From Helicoverpa zea (taxonomy: Eukaryota > Arthropoda > Insecta > Lepidoptera > Noctuidae): a DNA stretch of 64,000 nt. How positions within the stretch are numbered: position 1 is the first letter of the stretch; each line of letters begins with the position of its first letter. The position numbers and the translations under genes were made by a program. Location: contig NC_061470.1 in NCBI RefSeq assembly GCF_022581195.2, positions 5,270,001 through 5,334,000 of the forward strand, in the 5' to 3' direction. The notes beneath the pieces were generated by a model. That model was not told where the DNA came from. It saw nothing but the letters and a program-made list of their open reading frames with translations, and ran no database searches. Of this stretch, positions 10,501 to 21,700 are shown in pieces.

Positions 10501-11937
10501 ATATATAAATTCCGCTGGTCGCTATGTTCTTATGTGTAACAATGGCGGATTTTGGCAGCCCAGTGGTTCCGCTCGTAGATATCAGGTATCCTATTGTTTC
10601 CTCAGGATCGAAGTCTGTAGCTCTGAAATTATTATTCATATTTTTAAGATACTCTAGCCTGTGAGAAATGACGCCAAAATTCAAGCTCTATGCTGTCCCT
10701 TCGAACCTAAGATTTGTTACCAATAGTCCACCATATCATAGCATCGACAAAATTGCAGGTTCTCACTTGTTTATAAGTTCTTACCTAAAATCCTCAACGG
10801 CTATACATTCTCCATGCTTCTCCATCATTTCAGCCAAAGTGATGGTGTCAGGACTGCTATCAAAGCTGACGACTTTAGCGTCGAGACCCAAGAGTTCAAC
10901 AGCTTTTTGGACATCTTGCACTTTTTGACTTTGACAGAATATCATTTTGGGCTTGCTGATGCTTAAAGTGTGTTTCAATTCATCTGAAAAAATTGGTTAA
11001 GTATAGTTTTAATATTATAACCGCGAAAGTTTTTGAGCGTGTTATGTTTGAATTTTGATGAAGGGCAATTATATAGCTTAAACATCGGAATGACCTATAA
11101 TCTCCTTTTTATCTAGGCAGGAGAAGCAGTTCCCAAAGAAAAGGATGAAAATGCAGTTTGGCAGCTAGTCATTCCATAAAATAAACAAATGGCTTCTAAT
11201 TTTATTAAACTACTTACAAACTCCTAAAGTTCTGTCAATGGGAGAAGTAGCAATCCCAAGGAACATAGCAGCGTAGAATGGAACGGCTTGATCCAAGTGG
11301 TTAGGAGCCATGATAACTATGACGTCACCAGTCTTCAGCCCTAAGTTCTTGAAGGCAGTCGCGCACTTGATGCTTCTTCTTAATATTGAGCCGTTGGTTT
11401 CTGATTCTCCTGTTGCTCCATCGATCTGTGGGTTTTATGGAACAGGACTTAGTTTAAAAAGCCTTTGCTGATCCTCCAAGAGCCCTCACACAGTGCAAAT
11501 GTTTTTGGACGATAGTTCGATTAACTTTTAATTATAAGTCGAAGCGCTTGACCGATTTCAGACCTACTTAAAACCTTGGTAGCTAGCATTCACCTTCAAA
11601 ATTAATATTCAGCCAACTATCGGTCTATGTGCCGACAGTTGATTCTGATAAAGAGTTACCACTGGGACCACTGGACCGTCCAGTGGTCCCATATCATACG
11701 AAAGATTTTTTTATAGGAAGAAATATTGTTCCCGCATATTCGGGATACATTGTGATAAAAGATTACTTAAATAAAACCCACCTGCATAATAAACTCAGGA
11801 TCATCTTTTAAACTCTGCAGCACAATTTTCCCGATATGGTACTTATCACTAGCAATACCGGTCTCAGACACAATTCGAGACGTGAACTCATTAAAATAAT
11901 TATCAATTATTTCATTTCTGTAACTAAACTCCTCCAT
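7541..11937 (-). CDS. luciferase-like / 4-coumarate-CoA-ligase-like acyl-CoA synthetase (AMP-binding)
   Basis: Eleven exons in transcript order: 11937-11782, 11425-11218, 10983-10785, 10622-10488, 10398-10227, 9982-9842, 9565-9437, 8933-8850, 8546-8400, 8000-7835, 7680-7541. They total 1677 nt, 558 residues, the usual family size (~540-560); every phase joins. Start MEEFSYRNEIIDNYF. Motifs in order: P-loop STSGTTGLPKSA, LGGSAVP, YGMSEIGS, GELWLKGPG, TGDMMYRDE, then the hinge region RIKLLLKYRNYQISPVEVE, and LRGGVIFLNELP followed by STKLHRRKL, which keeps the C-terminal lysine. The family activates a carboxylic acid with ATP to an acyl-adenylate and then the CoA thioester. The usual His-containing A4 motif is replaced by APLQWLSSL. 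No C-terminal peroxisomal SKL (ends QVTA). Substrate unknown; light emission is not implied. Confidence 0.93.
7929..8176. repeat. 124-bp tandem duplication covering part of an exon
   Basis: Bases 7929-8052 are repeated at 8053-8176 with no difference seen. On the gene strand the copy contains the acceptor and first 72 bases of the exon 8000-7835, so a second acceptor lies at 8125-8126. Splicing to it would read out of the exon into intron sequence, so it is a decoy partial exon. Confidence 0.95.
9628..9760 (+). repeat. dispersed repeat family B, partial copy
   Basis: Sequence resembling GGAGATCAGCCAGCTGC, GCATTTGCGCAGACACAGG and CCCTCACTCTCACAGC, shared in order with copies at 13527, 47973, 50468 and 52716. 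Lies in an intron of the synthetase gene. Confidence 0.8.
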
Positions 11938-11998
11938 ATTGGCTATTATAATTTAATAACACTATTTTAATCTTAACCATGGGCAGTGCACGAGTACA

Positions 11999-12031
11999 AC
12001 TGAGTGAAATAGTGTTATTATCTATTATATA
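11999..12031 (-). promoter_or_regulatory. core promoter of the acyl-CoA synthetase gene
   Basis: On the minus strand TATATAA (12031-12025) is followed by the arthropod initiator TCAGT (12003-11999) at TATA-like spacing, then a 5' UTR of about 64 bases to the ATG at 11937. A 14-bp perfect inverted repeat (12007-12020 with 11954-11967) straddles the start site. Confidence 0.65.
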
Positions 12032-13379
12032 AAAAATCTTTATCTTAGTTATACCTAGTAGCAAGATAACTAAATGCCTGGTCAATACACTTAAGATATA
12101 TGTAGTTATTTATTACTTACCTACTTCGTTTATTGATAGGCTAGTCAAAGTACGCAGCGTCGTTTGCTTATTATAAGTCAGTATAGTATGTAGGTACCCA
12201 TAGTGCAAATATTGTCTGTTTCTAGGGCTATGGGCATCTGTTTTATATACATACTCTTTTAAACCGACTTCCCAGAAAAGAGGATGTTCGCAATTCTTCG
12301 GAGTCTATTTTTTTACACTCAAGAAGCTACCTACATGGAATAATGTAGGTAAATACCTTACCGTGTATTACGGTGTATCGAATTTCGTAGAATCATTTTA
12401 ATTTAATATGCAGTTGTGAAAATTTCCTTAATTTTCACAACTGCATCACAATGTGCAAAAAATGATCAAATATTGACAGAAATTGTACATAAAAGTCAGA
12501 AATTAATTACTGAATATCAAAAATATTTTTATAGAAAATGGCGTACATACATACTATCAAGAATCTTTATCTACCTTTAGTTCATTTATAGACCGTCTAG
12601 ACTTCGTATCTAGAAACTACGGAATCACGCGTTTTCTTATCAAAGATAGAACCATCCGGGATTTTTAGCCCGTGTCATTATGATTCGGTATGATACATTT
12701 CGGTATAATTTATTGAAATTAAAGATACCTACCTATAGGTATACCTATCAGACTAGACCATCCTACATATGGCGGCTGTGTAGTAGGAAGGTATCCCGGA
12801 GTCGATGAGTCATATCAAGTCATGTCATACATGAAATTTGCGGATTGTTCGAAAGAGTTAAAGCGGCCCTTGTACATAGAGGGCTCCAGAAGGAACATGG
12901 TGTATTTTCTCCATTCACAACGTGTCATTTGATGATTTCCTACCAAAAATAAAGGTAGGTATAACATCTACACTGAGTATCTGCAAACCATCTTTGTAGA
13001 TGGATTCAATTCGCTTTACTTTAGTAATTAATGTAATGTAGGTAGGTACTGTGTAAGTAAGTATATAAACATTTACAAACGGGTGTCTTATGCAATCCGC
13101 ATCTTATCAATTTATACACGGAGATACCAAGATAAAATCGAAGAGTGTTTGAACTGTTATCTCGAGAAACACCGGACTTGTTTGAAACATTACTTCACTG
13201 TTGTGTGACTGTTGTATAGCTCATTCATTGAGGAAGGTTATGAGCATTTTATCCCGGCACGGGAAGACGGTAGTTAGTTGGGAACCAAAAAGCCAGAGTT
13301 TATGATAAAGTAATTTTATTTAATGATATTTACTTAACTATTTGCTCGTCAATAAAAATGTATTAATTGCAATAGAAGT
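12032..13379. other. intergenic region between synthetase and NPC2-like genes
   Basis: AT-rich and without a convincing gene. It holds a perfect 16-bp-arm hairpin at 12408-12446 (arms ATGCAGTTGTGAAAAT, 7-base loop), a fragment of SINE-like family A near 12833-12950 (GATTGTTCGAAAGAGTT, AGAAGGAACATGGTG), and a plus-strand TTTATT at 13315-13320 that can be the NPC2-like gene's poly(A) signal on the minus strand. Confidence 0.6.
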
Positions 13380-16300
13380 CTAGGCGCGCGGAGGTGCGAT
13401 GCGGATGGGTACTCGCAGGCACACCACGGCGCTGTTGTCTTGGTCCACCACACGGAACTCAACTGTCACTTGTGTACCCTGAAAATAGAAGATTAAACAT
13501 CAATTTAACCTATAATAATAATATGGCCTCTTAGCCGATTGTCAGCCACGGCAGCTGTTCTTATATAAGGAGATCAGCCAGCTGCGGAGGACATATTATA
13601 GTGCACAAGCATTCGCGCAGACACAGATGCACTCACTATTCCTTCACTCTCATAGCCCGATGTGACGGCAATCGGACACGACCGGAGAGATCAGGACATT
13701 AGTATGCTAATATTATAAAGCTGAAGAATTTGTGTGAACGCGCTAAATCTCAGGAACTACAGGACCAATTCGGACAATTCTTTCAGCATTAGATAGCCTA
13801 GAAGTAATAGTAGTGTGCGGTTGATCTACAAAACATAAAAATCAAAGCTCAAAGTATCAACAAGAAACATTCAACTCACCACAGGGAAGAAAGGCTCAAT
13901 GGGCATCCTCAGAGTGTACCGCAGAGACTGGTTGGCAGACACGGGACAGTTGGCGTTGGTCAAGAAGTTGCAGGTGACGGAGTTCTGCCCCAAGTCGTAC
14001 GGGATAGGGATGACGCCGAGGTACGCGGTCGCCAGAGTCCTCATGCTGCGGATGGCACGAGCTGTCAAAGAGAAGCACTTGAATGATTGGATCTTGAAGA
14101 AGTTGTGGTGTGGTGTCACCAATCTGCATTGAGCAATTAAGGAAATAATGCTCATTCCTTTCTTTCTTCGTGTATGAGAAGGATTTTATGTGAGAGGGAG
14201 TAATTAACACAAAAATATTAATGTAGGTACCATTTTAATGAGATCAGTTATTTGGGAAATATCGTACCGTTTTGAGCTCTGAGTTCGGACAATTATTTTT
14301 ATACGTAGAAATCTTTCTATGGTTTTGTTTTACAATTAAACGGAAAATATATAAGGTATTCGTTAAAGCCTTTCTATCGTCCCACTGCTGGGCACAGGCC
14401 TCCTCTCACACGGAGAAGGATTGGGCGTTAATCACTACGCTTGCTCAATGCGGGTTGGTGATTTCAGACAGTCCAGGTTTCAAGGTGTTTTTCTTCACCC
14501 CTTTGTAAGATATTATTTCCCATAATTCCTATAACACTACTTTATATTAATTATTCGTAAGTATGTATACTAACGTGCTCTGAAGTTAAGGTGTATGACG
14601 GCATCCTGCAGCTGCGGCAGCACGCATGGTGGTCTGGTGCATCCCTCGATGTTCGTGCTGTCGGGGAGAGCGCCGCTGTGGTTCACGCCTGAGAAATAAC
14701 ATAATAATAGCAGTATTGAAGGAATGATAAACCTTTATTTTTCAGACTAAAAGTCAAAGGTTTTTATTTCAAACAAAACTATTACAGGTGCTTAGGAAAC
14801 GTCAAGCTAGTTCTGCAGTTCCAAAAAGTGGGTCCTATGGAGGAGAACTGACAAGAAACTCTATGGACACTCTTTTAAAAAAAAGTGTTTGCAATATTTT
14901 ATGGGTTGACTCTGAGAAAATATTTGAGCAAGTACCTTCTGATGTCATCCTCCTGCCCTTATCCCAATTTTATTTGGGGTCGGCGCAGCATGTTTTCTTC
15001 TTCCATACTCTTCTATCTGCCGTCATCTCACAAGTAACATTCTTTCTTACCATATCTACTTTCACACAATCCATCCATCGTTTCTTTGGTCTTCCTCTTC
15101 CACTATATCCGTCCACGTTCATACTCATCACCTTCCTCACAACATGACTCTCATCCCTCCGCATCACATGCCCATACCACGACAGCCGGTTTCCACGCAG
15201 TTTTTCTGATACCGGCGCTACTTTCAAACTTCCTCTTATATACTCATTCCTCACTCTATCCATTCGCGTAACTCCACACATACCTCTTAACATTCTCATC
15301 TCTGCCGCATGCAATTGTCTTTCATTCGTCGCTTTTGTGGGCCAGCACTCTGATCCATACAAGACAGCAGGCCTGACCATACTCTTGTAAATTTTCCCCT
15401 TAACTTTAAGGGGAATACGAGGGTCACAAGTTGTTCCCGTTACCTGCCGCCATTTCATCCATCCTGCGTTAATTCTGTGCGTAACTGTCCGATCTATTTC
15501 GCCATCGCCCTGAATAAGCGAACCGAGATACCGGAAATCGGAGCAGACTGGAAGAAGTGCGTTATCCAGCGCTATGGCTTCAGGACTGGAGAGACCGCCG
15601 AAATCGCAGAACATATATTCGGTCTTGGTTCTGCTGATTTTTAAGCCAACATTCTCCAGTCTCTGTTGCCAACTCCCCAATCTGCTCTGGATCTCAGGTC
15701 CGTCTTCACTAACCAGGACGATGTCGTCGGCAAACAGCATGCACCAGGGTGCCTCCTCCTGTATGTCCGCCGTCAAGGCGTCCATAATAAGCAGGAAGAG
15801 GTAAGGACTTAAAGCAGACCCTTGGTGCAGGCCCACAGCCACACTGAACTGGTCAGTATTGCCGGCCGACGATCGGACATACGTACAGGACTGCCTGTAC
15901 ATCGCACGAACTAACTCCACATACTTCCCAGGCACACCTTTCTCTTTCATGGCCCACCATAACACTTCCCGAGGCACCCTATCATACGCTTTCTCAAGGT
16001 CAATGAACACCATGTGCAGATTCCTGTGCACACGTCTGTACTTCTCGCACAATTGGCGAAGTGCGAAGATGGCGTCCATTGTTCCTCGACCTGGCATAAA
16101 CCCAAATTGGTTTTGGGTAATTTCACTCTCTTCTCGCACTCTTTTCTCTATCACTTTCTCCCATACCTTCATAGTATGCGACATGAGCTTTATCCCCCTA
16201 TAGTTGCCGCAATCTTGCACATCCCCTTTATTCTTGAAGATGGGCACTAGCGAACTACTGCACCATTCTTGCGGGATGACTTCTTCATGCAGCAACTTAT

Positions 16301-18140
16301 TGAAGAATAAAGTCAGCCACATACATCCGTTCTTCTTTAACACCTTCCACACCTCAGCTGGTATATCATCAGGGCCCAAGGCCTTTCCATTCTTCATACT
16401 TCCAAGTGCTCTTTCTACCTCATCCATGCTAATTTCTCTTACCAATCCCTTATTTACTTGTGCCTCTTGGAGTATTCCATTCCAAACATTCTCTTCATTC
16501 ATAAGCTTTTCAAAATAAACCTTCCATCTCTCTTTTATTTCTTCATCATTACACAAAACCTTGCCAGACTCATCTTTTATGCATTTTATGTGGGTTATGT
16601 CCCTCGATCGTCTCTCTCTCTCTTTCGTAATTCGGTAGAGCTCTTTTTGGCCTCTTGGACTGTCCAGGGAGTTGTACAACCTCTCCTGCGCCTTAGCTCT
16701 GGCAACTGCTACCGCCTTCTTTGCTTTTCTCTTCCATTCCATGTATATTCTCTTTCTGTCATCCTTCAGACTTGCATTCGCTATTTCAACATTCTGCCAT
16801 TCTTTGAATGCTACTTTCTTTTCTTTCAAAACCTTTTGTACTTCATCATTCCACCACCATGTATCTCTATCTATCAAACCTTTTCCTCTCGACTCTCCGC
16901 ACACGTCTTTTGCGACTTCCCTTATATGGCTTGCCATTTCACTCCAACATTCATTCACACATCTACCTTCCATCTCCTTCATTTCTGTCATTTTTTCCAC
17001 AACCTGACTCCTAAATACATCAGCACATTCTTCCTTCTCTAGCATACGCCACCTAATCCTTGGAGGGGGCCGATCTTTGTTGCTTTTGGGCGAGACAGTT
17101 ACTTTGACATCCAGAATCACAAGTCGGTGCTGAGTGACTAATGCTTCGCCTGGCAGCACTTTGCAGTTTTTGACACAGCATAGACTACTCCGCTTCATCA
17201 GGAAGTAATCTATCTGTGTCGCGTGGTGGCCGCTCTTATATGTCACGAGGTGCTCCTCTCGTTTATTGAACCACGTATTTGTTATGGCCAGGTCGAAGGC
17301 ACAGGCAGCTTGAAGTAATGTCTCGCCGCTTGCATTCCGGGTTCCAAAACCCCTACCACCATGCACTCTCTCATATCCATCGCTCTCTCTTCCTACGTGA
17401 CCATTAAAATCCCCACCCACATAGACTTCCTCACTACCCTGTACATTCATCATCAAGCAGTCAAAGTCCTCCCAAAACTTCTCCTTTACACTCTCCTCGC
17501 AGCCTGACTGCGGCGCATAAACACTTATCACGTTTATGGCCTTGCCGTCCACAATTAATTTAACCGCTATTAATCTATCATTCATTCTTTTAACATCTAC
17601 TACACATTCTTTCAGCCTGTTGTCCAAAACTATACCCACACCATTTCTCTTGCCGTCACTTCCACAATAGAAAAACTTATATCCTTCGCCTATCTCTCTA
17701 GCCCTTGCACCCTTCGTAAAAGAAACCGAAAGAAGATCGAAGATCGATTTCGAAGAAGTACCTTCTGATGTATGTTATAAAATAAGTAGGTACCTATTAA
17801 CACTAACCGAACATACAACAATTAGCTATCGTATCACACTAATATTTAAATGTGACAGTTTGGATGTGTGAAAGTTTCTATTTCACGCAAACACTACAGG
17901 CTGGATTTTATATTAAATTTTTTATGGAAATTCGCTGTTACATTGTGAAAACATCAAAATTACTTAGATACACTATTGTATTTTACAGTATTTACATTCT
18001 AAAGGGGTTCTGTTTTATATATTTTTTTAAAAGAAAGTATAATAATTTCAAAAAACAAATATTTTTTACTTACATCGGCTAACTTGAGTGTTCGCGCTCA
18101 CAAGAGCGACCAAAGCGCAGAATACTACAAAACGGTACAT
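13380..18140 (-). CDS. NPC2-like ML-domain secreted lipid-binding protein
   Basis: Four exons in transcript order: 18140-18074, 14688-14575, 14061-13880, 13478-13380; 462 nt, 153 residues, phases consistent. Signal peptide MYRFVVFCALVALVSA. The mature chain has the six NPC2 cysteines: SRCVNHSG, EGCTRPPCVL, VTCNFLTNANCPV and VVCLRVPIRI. It ends APPRA. ML-domain proteins fold as a beta sandwich that binds sterols or other lipids; insects have multi-member NPC2 families used in sterol transport, ecdysteroid biology, immunity and odour carriage. Which role applies here cannot be read from sequence. Intron 1 holds an RTE retrotransposon in the same orientation, and intron 3 a family B repeat. Confidence 0.93.
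13527..13702 (+). repeat. dispersed repeat family B copy
   Basis: Runs from AGCCGATTGTCAGCCACGGC through GGAGATCAGCCAGCTGCGG and GCGCAGACACAGATGCACTC to CAATCGGACACGACCGGAGA. In an intron of the NPC2-like gene. Followed directly by a decayed second dispersed repeat (CTAATATTATAAAGCTGAAG, CTTTCAGCATTAGATAGCCT). Confidence 0.85.
14946..17755 (-). mobile_element. RTE-clade non-LTR retrotransposon, lightly 5' truncated
   Basis: It is bounded by a perfect 16-bp target duplication AAGTACCTTCTGATGT at 14930-14945 and 17756-17771. The 3' end (left side) reads GCCGACCCCAAATAAAATTG, then GGGATAAGGGCAGGAGGATG, typical of RTE elements with GATGAT tails. It sits in intron 1 of the NPC2-like gene in the sense orientation. 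Confidence 0.93.
14970..17639 (-). CDS. RTE endonuclease-reverse transcriptase
   Basis: An uninterrupted 889-codon frame from its first ATG; the frame stays open further upstream (GARAREIGEGYKFFYCG) to about 17755, where the insertion begins, so the natural start is lost. The AP-endonuclease part keeps YVGGDFNGHVG and HHATQIDYFLMKR, but its first segment is missing. RT blocks: ALGPDDIPAEVW, NYRGIKLMSHTMKVWEK, QFGFMPGRGTMDAI, FIDLEKAYDRVPREVLW, GLHQGSALSPYLF, and the catalytic MLFADDIVLVSE followed by KTEYM. The C-terminal WYGHVMRRDE segment is also standard. It would nick DNA and prime reverse transcription on it. No internal stop or frameshift, so the copy is young. Confidence 0.95.
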   Translation of the reverse strand: MGIVLDNRLKECVVDVKRMNDRLIAVKLIVDGKAINVISVYAPQSGCEESVKEKFWEDFDCLMMNVQGSEEVYVGGDFNGHVGRESDGYERVHGGRGFGTRNASGETLLQAACAFDLAITNTWFNKREEHLVTYKSGHHATQIDYFLMKRSSLCCVKNCKVLPGEALVTQHRLVILDVKVTVSPKSNKDRPPPRIRWRMLEKEECADVFRSQVVEKMTEMKEMEGRCVNECWSEMASHIREVAKDVCGESRGKGLIDRDTWWWNDEVQKVLKEKKVAFKEWQNVEIANASLKDDRKRIYMEWKRKAKKAVAVARAKAQERLYNSLDSPRGQKELYRITKERERRSRDITHIKCIKDESGKVLCNDEEIKERWKVYFEKLMNEENVWNGILQEAQVNKGLVREISMDEVERALGSMKNGKALGPDDIPAEVWKVLKKNGCMWLTLFFNKLLHEEVIPQEWCSSSLVPIFKNKGDVQDCGNYRGIKLMSHTMKVWEKVIEKRVREESEITQNQFGFMPGRGTMDAIFALRQLCEKYRRVHRNLHMVFIDLEKAYDRVPREVLWWAMKEKGVPGKYVELVRAMYRQSCTYVRSSAGNTDQFSVAVGLHQGSALSPYLFLLIMDALTADIQEEAPWCMLFADDIVLVSEDGPEIQSRLGSWQQRLENVGLKISRTKTEYMFCDFGGLSSPEAIALDNALLPVCSDFRYLGSLIQGDGEIDRTVTHRINAGWMKWRQVTGTTCDPRIPLKVKGKIYKSMVRPAVLYGSECWPTKATNERQLHAAEMRMLRGMCGVTRMDRVRNEYIRGSLKVAPVSEKLRGNRLSWYGHVMRRDESHVVRKVMSMNVDGYSGRGRPKKRWMDCVKVDMVRKNVTCEMTADRRVWKKKTCCADPK

Positions 18141-18166
18141 TATGTCTTAAGTAATTTTTACTTTAC

Positions 18167-18200
18167 ACTGAATAAATAATTTAATTCGCCTGTTTATATA
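18167..18200 (-). promoter_or_regulatory. core promoter of the NPC2-like gene
   Basis: On the minus strand TATATAAA (18200-18193) lies about 30 bases before the initiator TCAGT (18171-18167). This gives a 5' UTR of about 29 bases before the ATG at 18140. Spacing and both motifs fit arthropod TATA promoters. Confidence 0.75.
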
Positions 18201-18491
18201 CAAAAACATTATCAATTAATCGCGATACTGCACCTGTGACTAAATAATTAAGAAAAATATTGATAAACGGTTACTGTGTGTGCTTAATGATTCATAAACT
18301 GTTTATCTTACGCCATTCCTATGTTATGGGTGATTAACTATTTTAAATCGTCAAGCTAATCTTAAAAAAAAAAAACTAATCAAATAATCTTACAAAATAT
18401 GTTTTTTTTTATTAATATAGTTATTTACATAAATATTTACAACACAAAAAAGAAACTGTCCTAGTAAAACAATAAAAAAAAAATATTATAT

Positions 18492-18794
18492 CTAAAACGC
18501 GTCAAAAAATTCATCCCCATCGCTGTCAATTGGGAGCGTACCCAAGAGGCTGGCAGCATTACCTCGTTGGGTGGCCATGCTGATCCTTTGTCCGAGGTAA
18601 TAGCCAGCCTTTTGGTCACGAGAAGCGTCAACCAGCCGCCTAGAGAGATCTTTAAATAGGGAGTGGGCATTAGCACCCGACGACCCGAGGGTTTCAACCC
18701 CAAACGGTTCGAAAATATAGTTGCTGACAAAATATGTTAAAAAACAGCCTGCATGAAATCTCAAATTACTGAAAACATAGAAAAAGATGCACAA
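18492..18794 (-). pseudogene. C-terminal remnant of a retroelement-like protein
   Basis: A 100-codon minus frame with the core FGVETLGSSGANAHSLFKDL, then SRRLVDASRDQKAGYYLGQR, then ATQRGNAASLLGTLP and a stop. ETLGPxG...QRGNAASVLGT endings recur at the C-terminus of RT-containing proteins in invertebrate genomes. Nothing upstream continues it, so it is a fragment. Confidence 0.5.
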
Positions 18795-21700
18795 TAGATG
18801 CTGGGGACCTGTTATATCTAGAACACTTGGTCTAGGATCTACCTAGGAGGTAACAGCGATCGTAAATGGGCATAGTCTGTAACGTATAGCAAAACATCTC
18901 TTTATTTTGCAGTAGGTCATCAACTATCGATTGCATTAAAAACAATAAATAAAAAAAAACATTAGGTAGGTACATGCTTTTATGCACCTAAAAATCAATA
19001 AGTTCTAGTTCATATCTTCTGGCTTCATTGTCAGATTAGTTTGACAGTTCCACATACAGCTGTCAATTTTTGGCGCCAAGCCTTGCTTGACCTTCTGATC
19101 GAAAGATCCGCGCGGCTTTGAGTTATCCACGACCCCTTCGATCTCACCACACTATATCTATGTCTTTAATACCTATGTGTGGAGACGAGGCCAAAAGATG
19201 AGATATTTTCAATTCTTCCTTTTTTTATCAAAGTTTTTACTTTACAGTTAACGCTGCTTAGGGTAGTAACACAACAGATGACAGATAGTTCCGTTATCAT
19301 TATCAGTCCATATCTATAATTATAACACATTATGAATTACAGGTGTCTAAAATCTAAAACTGATTTATTTAACAACAAGGATATCGATTGCAACATTGTC
19401 AAACACCTGTTTAGATAAGGCAGTGATTGTTTTTTGTTTTCAGTTTGAGTCAAAGGAACCAGCGTTCATTGATATCCACCACCTGCAGTATAGATCGAGA
19501 TAATAGATAATCGTCGTGAATGAAAATGATGAAATCATTGACTGAATTGTCATTCACACAGGTGTGAGACGGGTTTCATAGAGACTGATAAAATTAGCTA
19601 AGTACCTACTTAAGGGTTAAGCGTGCTTTGCAAAAATCTGGGCATCTGTCTAGACTTTTTCTAAACTATGTTGGGGTCGGCTTCTAGTCTACCAGATGCA
19701 GCTGAGTACCTACCAATGTTTAAGATTAAGCGAGATAATTTTTTACAAAGAAATACACACCTAGGACTCTTCTAGAACAAATCGGTATAACAATCTGTTC
19801 CCAACAGTACTTACGTCATTTCTCAAAACTAATTTTTCACGACAATAGTTTCTGTTACCAACCCTGCAACAAGGGTGCGCATACACCATATAAGCCATAT
19901 TTCACCCGCGACGCTTTTGACAATTCCCATTTCGACAGCATTTACAGGTTAGAGCCAGCGATATTTCAAACTAAACGGTGCTTTTCTTATCCCGAATCTG
20001 GGCCCGAAGTGGCGGGAAATTGGTAGCATTATACCAAATCAGGTAAGATGGCCGCCCGGCCGATGAATGAGCTGGAAATTGCTGAAAAATTGTCGCTAAA
20101 CGTGCAATCTTGTGTAAAGTAATTTTCGCGGGTGTATTTTTTAGTGAGGGTTAATTTTGTCAGGTTTTTAGGAAGGTGTTTAAGTATAGCGTTTTGGGGT
20201 TATGATTATGAAAGGCGAGTTACTTATAATTTTGTTCGCCAGTTTGCTATTCTCAAAAGATAGATTATTATGGTCATAGTACATAAAAGTTACGTAGACG
20301 TTCAACGCGTGTTATAGAAAATGTTGTATGGAAAATTTTCGTTAAATACGTGACTAACGCCAATCTATTTTTTTGTGGTTATTACTTTATGTTTTTTAAG
20401 TTAACACCAAAATTAAATTATTGATGTCAACATATCAATATTTTAAAAGAAAGGTTACCAAAACGAACGCAAGCTTGAATTCAGACAACATGATCAATTT
20501 CGTAAGGTTATTGTCTATCCAAAAATACCCGTAAATCACTTCGCACGACACGTTTCACGGGAAATATATTAAGAAAAAAATGAAGAAATAAGTTTAGAAC
20601 ACAATACAAGTGATCAATGAACAGGAAAGGAGGAGATTCGATTGGAAAAGTAATATGATCTAGGTAAACGAGTGAAGTGAGCGAAGCCGTGACAACGACA
20701 CGGATATCAAATACTTAGGAATCTTTAGTAGATTTTGGGAGTCTCGTAGACTCAAACACTGCAAACTTTTGAGCCCTGAAGTCATGATATTATATGATAT
20801 TATAAGAGGCGTATTTAGGGGCGCATCATACTCTTAACTTTCTTGCTACAGCTACAAGGAGATAGACATGTTTGCTTGTAGGTACCTACATAACATTAAA
20901 TGAATTCACAAGACATATCTAATGAATATTTGAAACTCATCATCAGCCAAGCCTTTTCTCAACTATTTTGGGGTCGGCTTCCAGTCTAAGCGGATGCAGC
21001 TGAGTACCAGTATTTTACAAGGAGCGATAGCGATTCAAGAAGAATCATATTCTTTGTCGCAAGAAAGTCTAGGAAAGTACTTCCTTCTTTAAACTATTAA
21101 AGAAAGTACTTTAAAACTACTGTTCCAGTGTTATAATTAAACTTTATTCAATTCTGCAACTATTTCCTTTTATAATATTTTAAAAGATGCTCAAAGAGAA
21201 GTTTTCTAAGCGCTCCTTCCATTTGAGAGCAATTACTTGACAAAGGCTTGAAAAAACTCCAGTTAAATAAAAACGCAATTTGCTCTAGTGTGGTATAAAA
21301 TATAATAATATTGTTCTGTGCTTTGTAAGACGTAGGTATATTAATTAGAGATTGCGGCGTACCTTTACTTAAACATCTTTGAGTAATAATGAAGTATCTA
21401 TTAAAAGGTAAGTATTCTATTTTTGGAAATCTGAAGTCTGTTCTTGATGTCTATCTAATATGTTTATAGTTTGACTAACTAACCTAACTTGTAGCTACTA
21501 CTAACAAACTCCAGTCCATCAGTTTCTTAAATCGCCCTGACTGTCTAGGTATTACAAGGGTTTGTAACAACTAGGCAAGGTATTGATGACGAAATAATTT
21601 TAATCTTATTTAAAGACGGTCTTGAGAGACGCTAAATCGTAGGTAATCGTAGGTTAATCGTGAAACACCGGCAAAAACTAAAAACTAATTTGAATACTAA

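Noticed and set aside
14788..17042. Several plus-strand frames of 60-194 codons
   Set aside because: Antisense shadows of the RTE reverse transcriptase frame.
20048..20122. 24-codon ATG frame with a good start context in a GC-rich patch
   Set aside because: Too short and unsupported by splice sites or family; could be chance.
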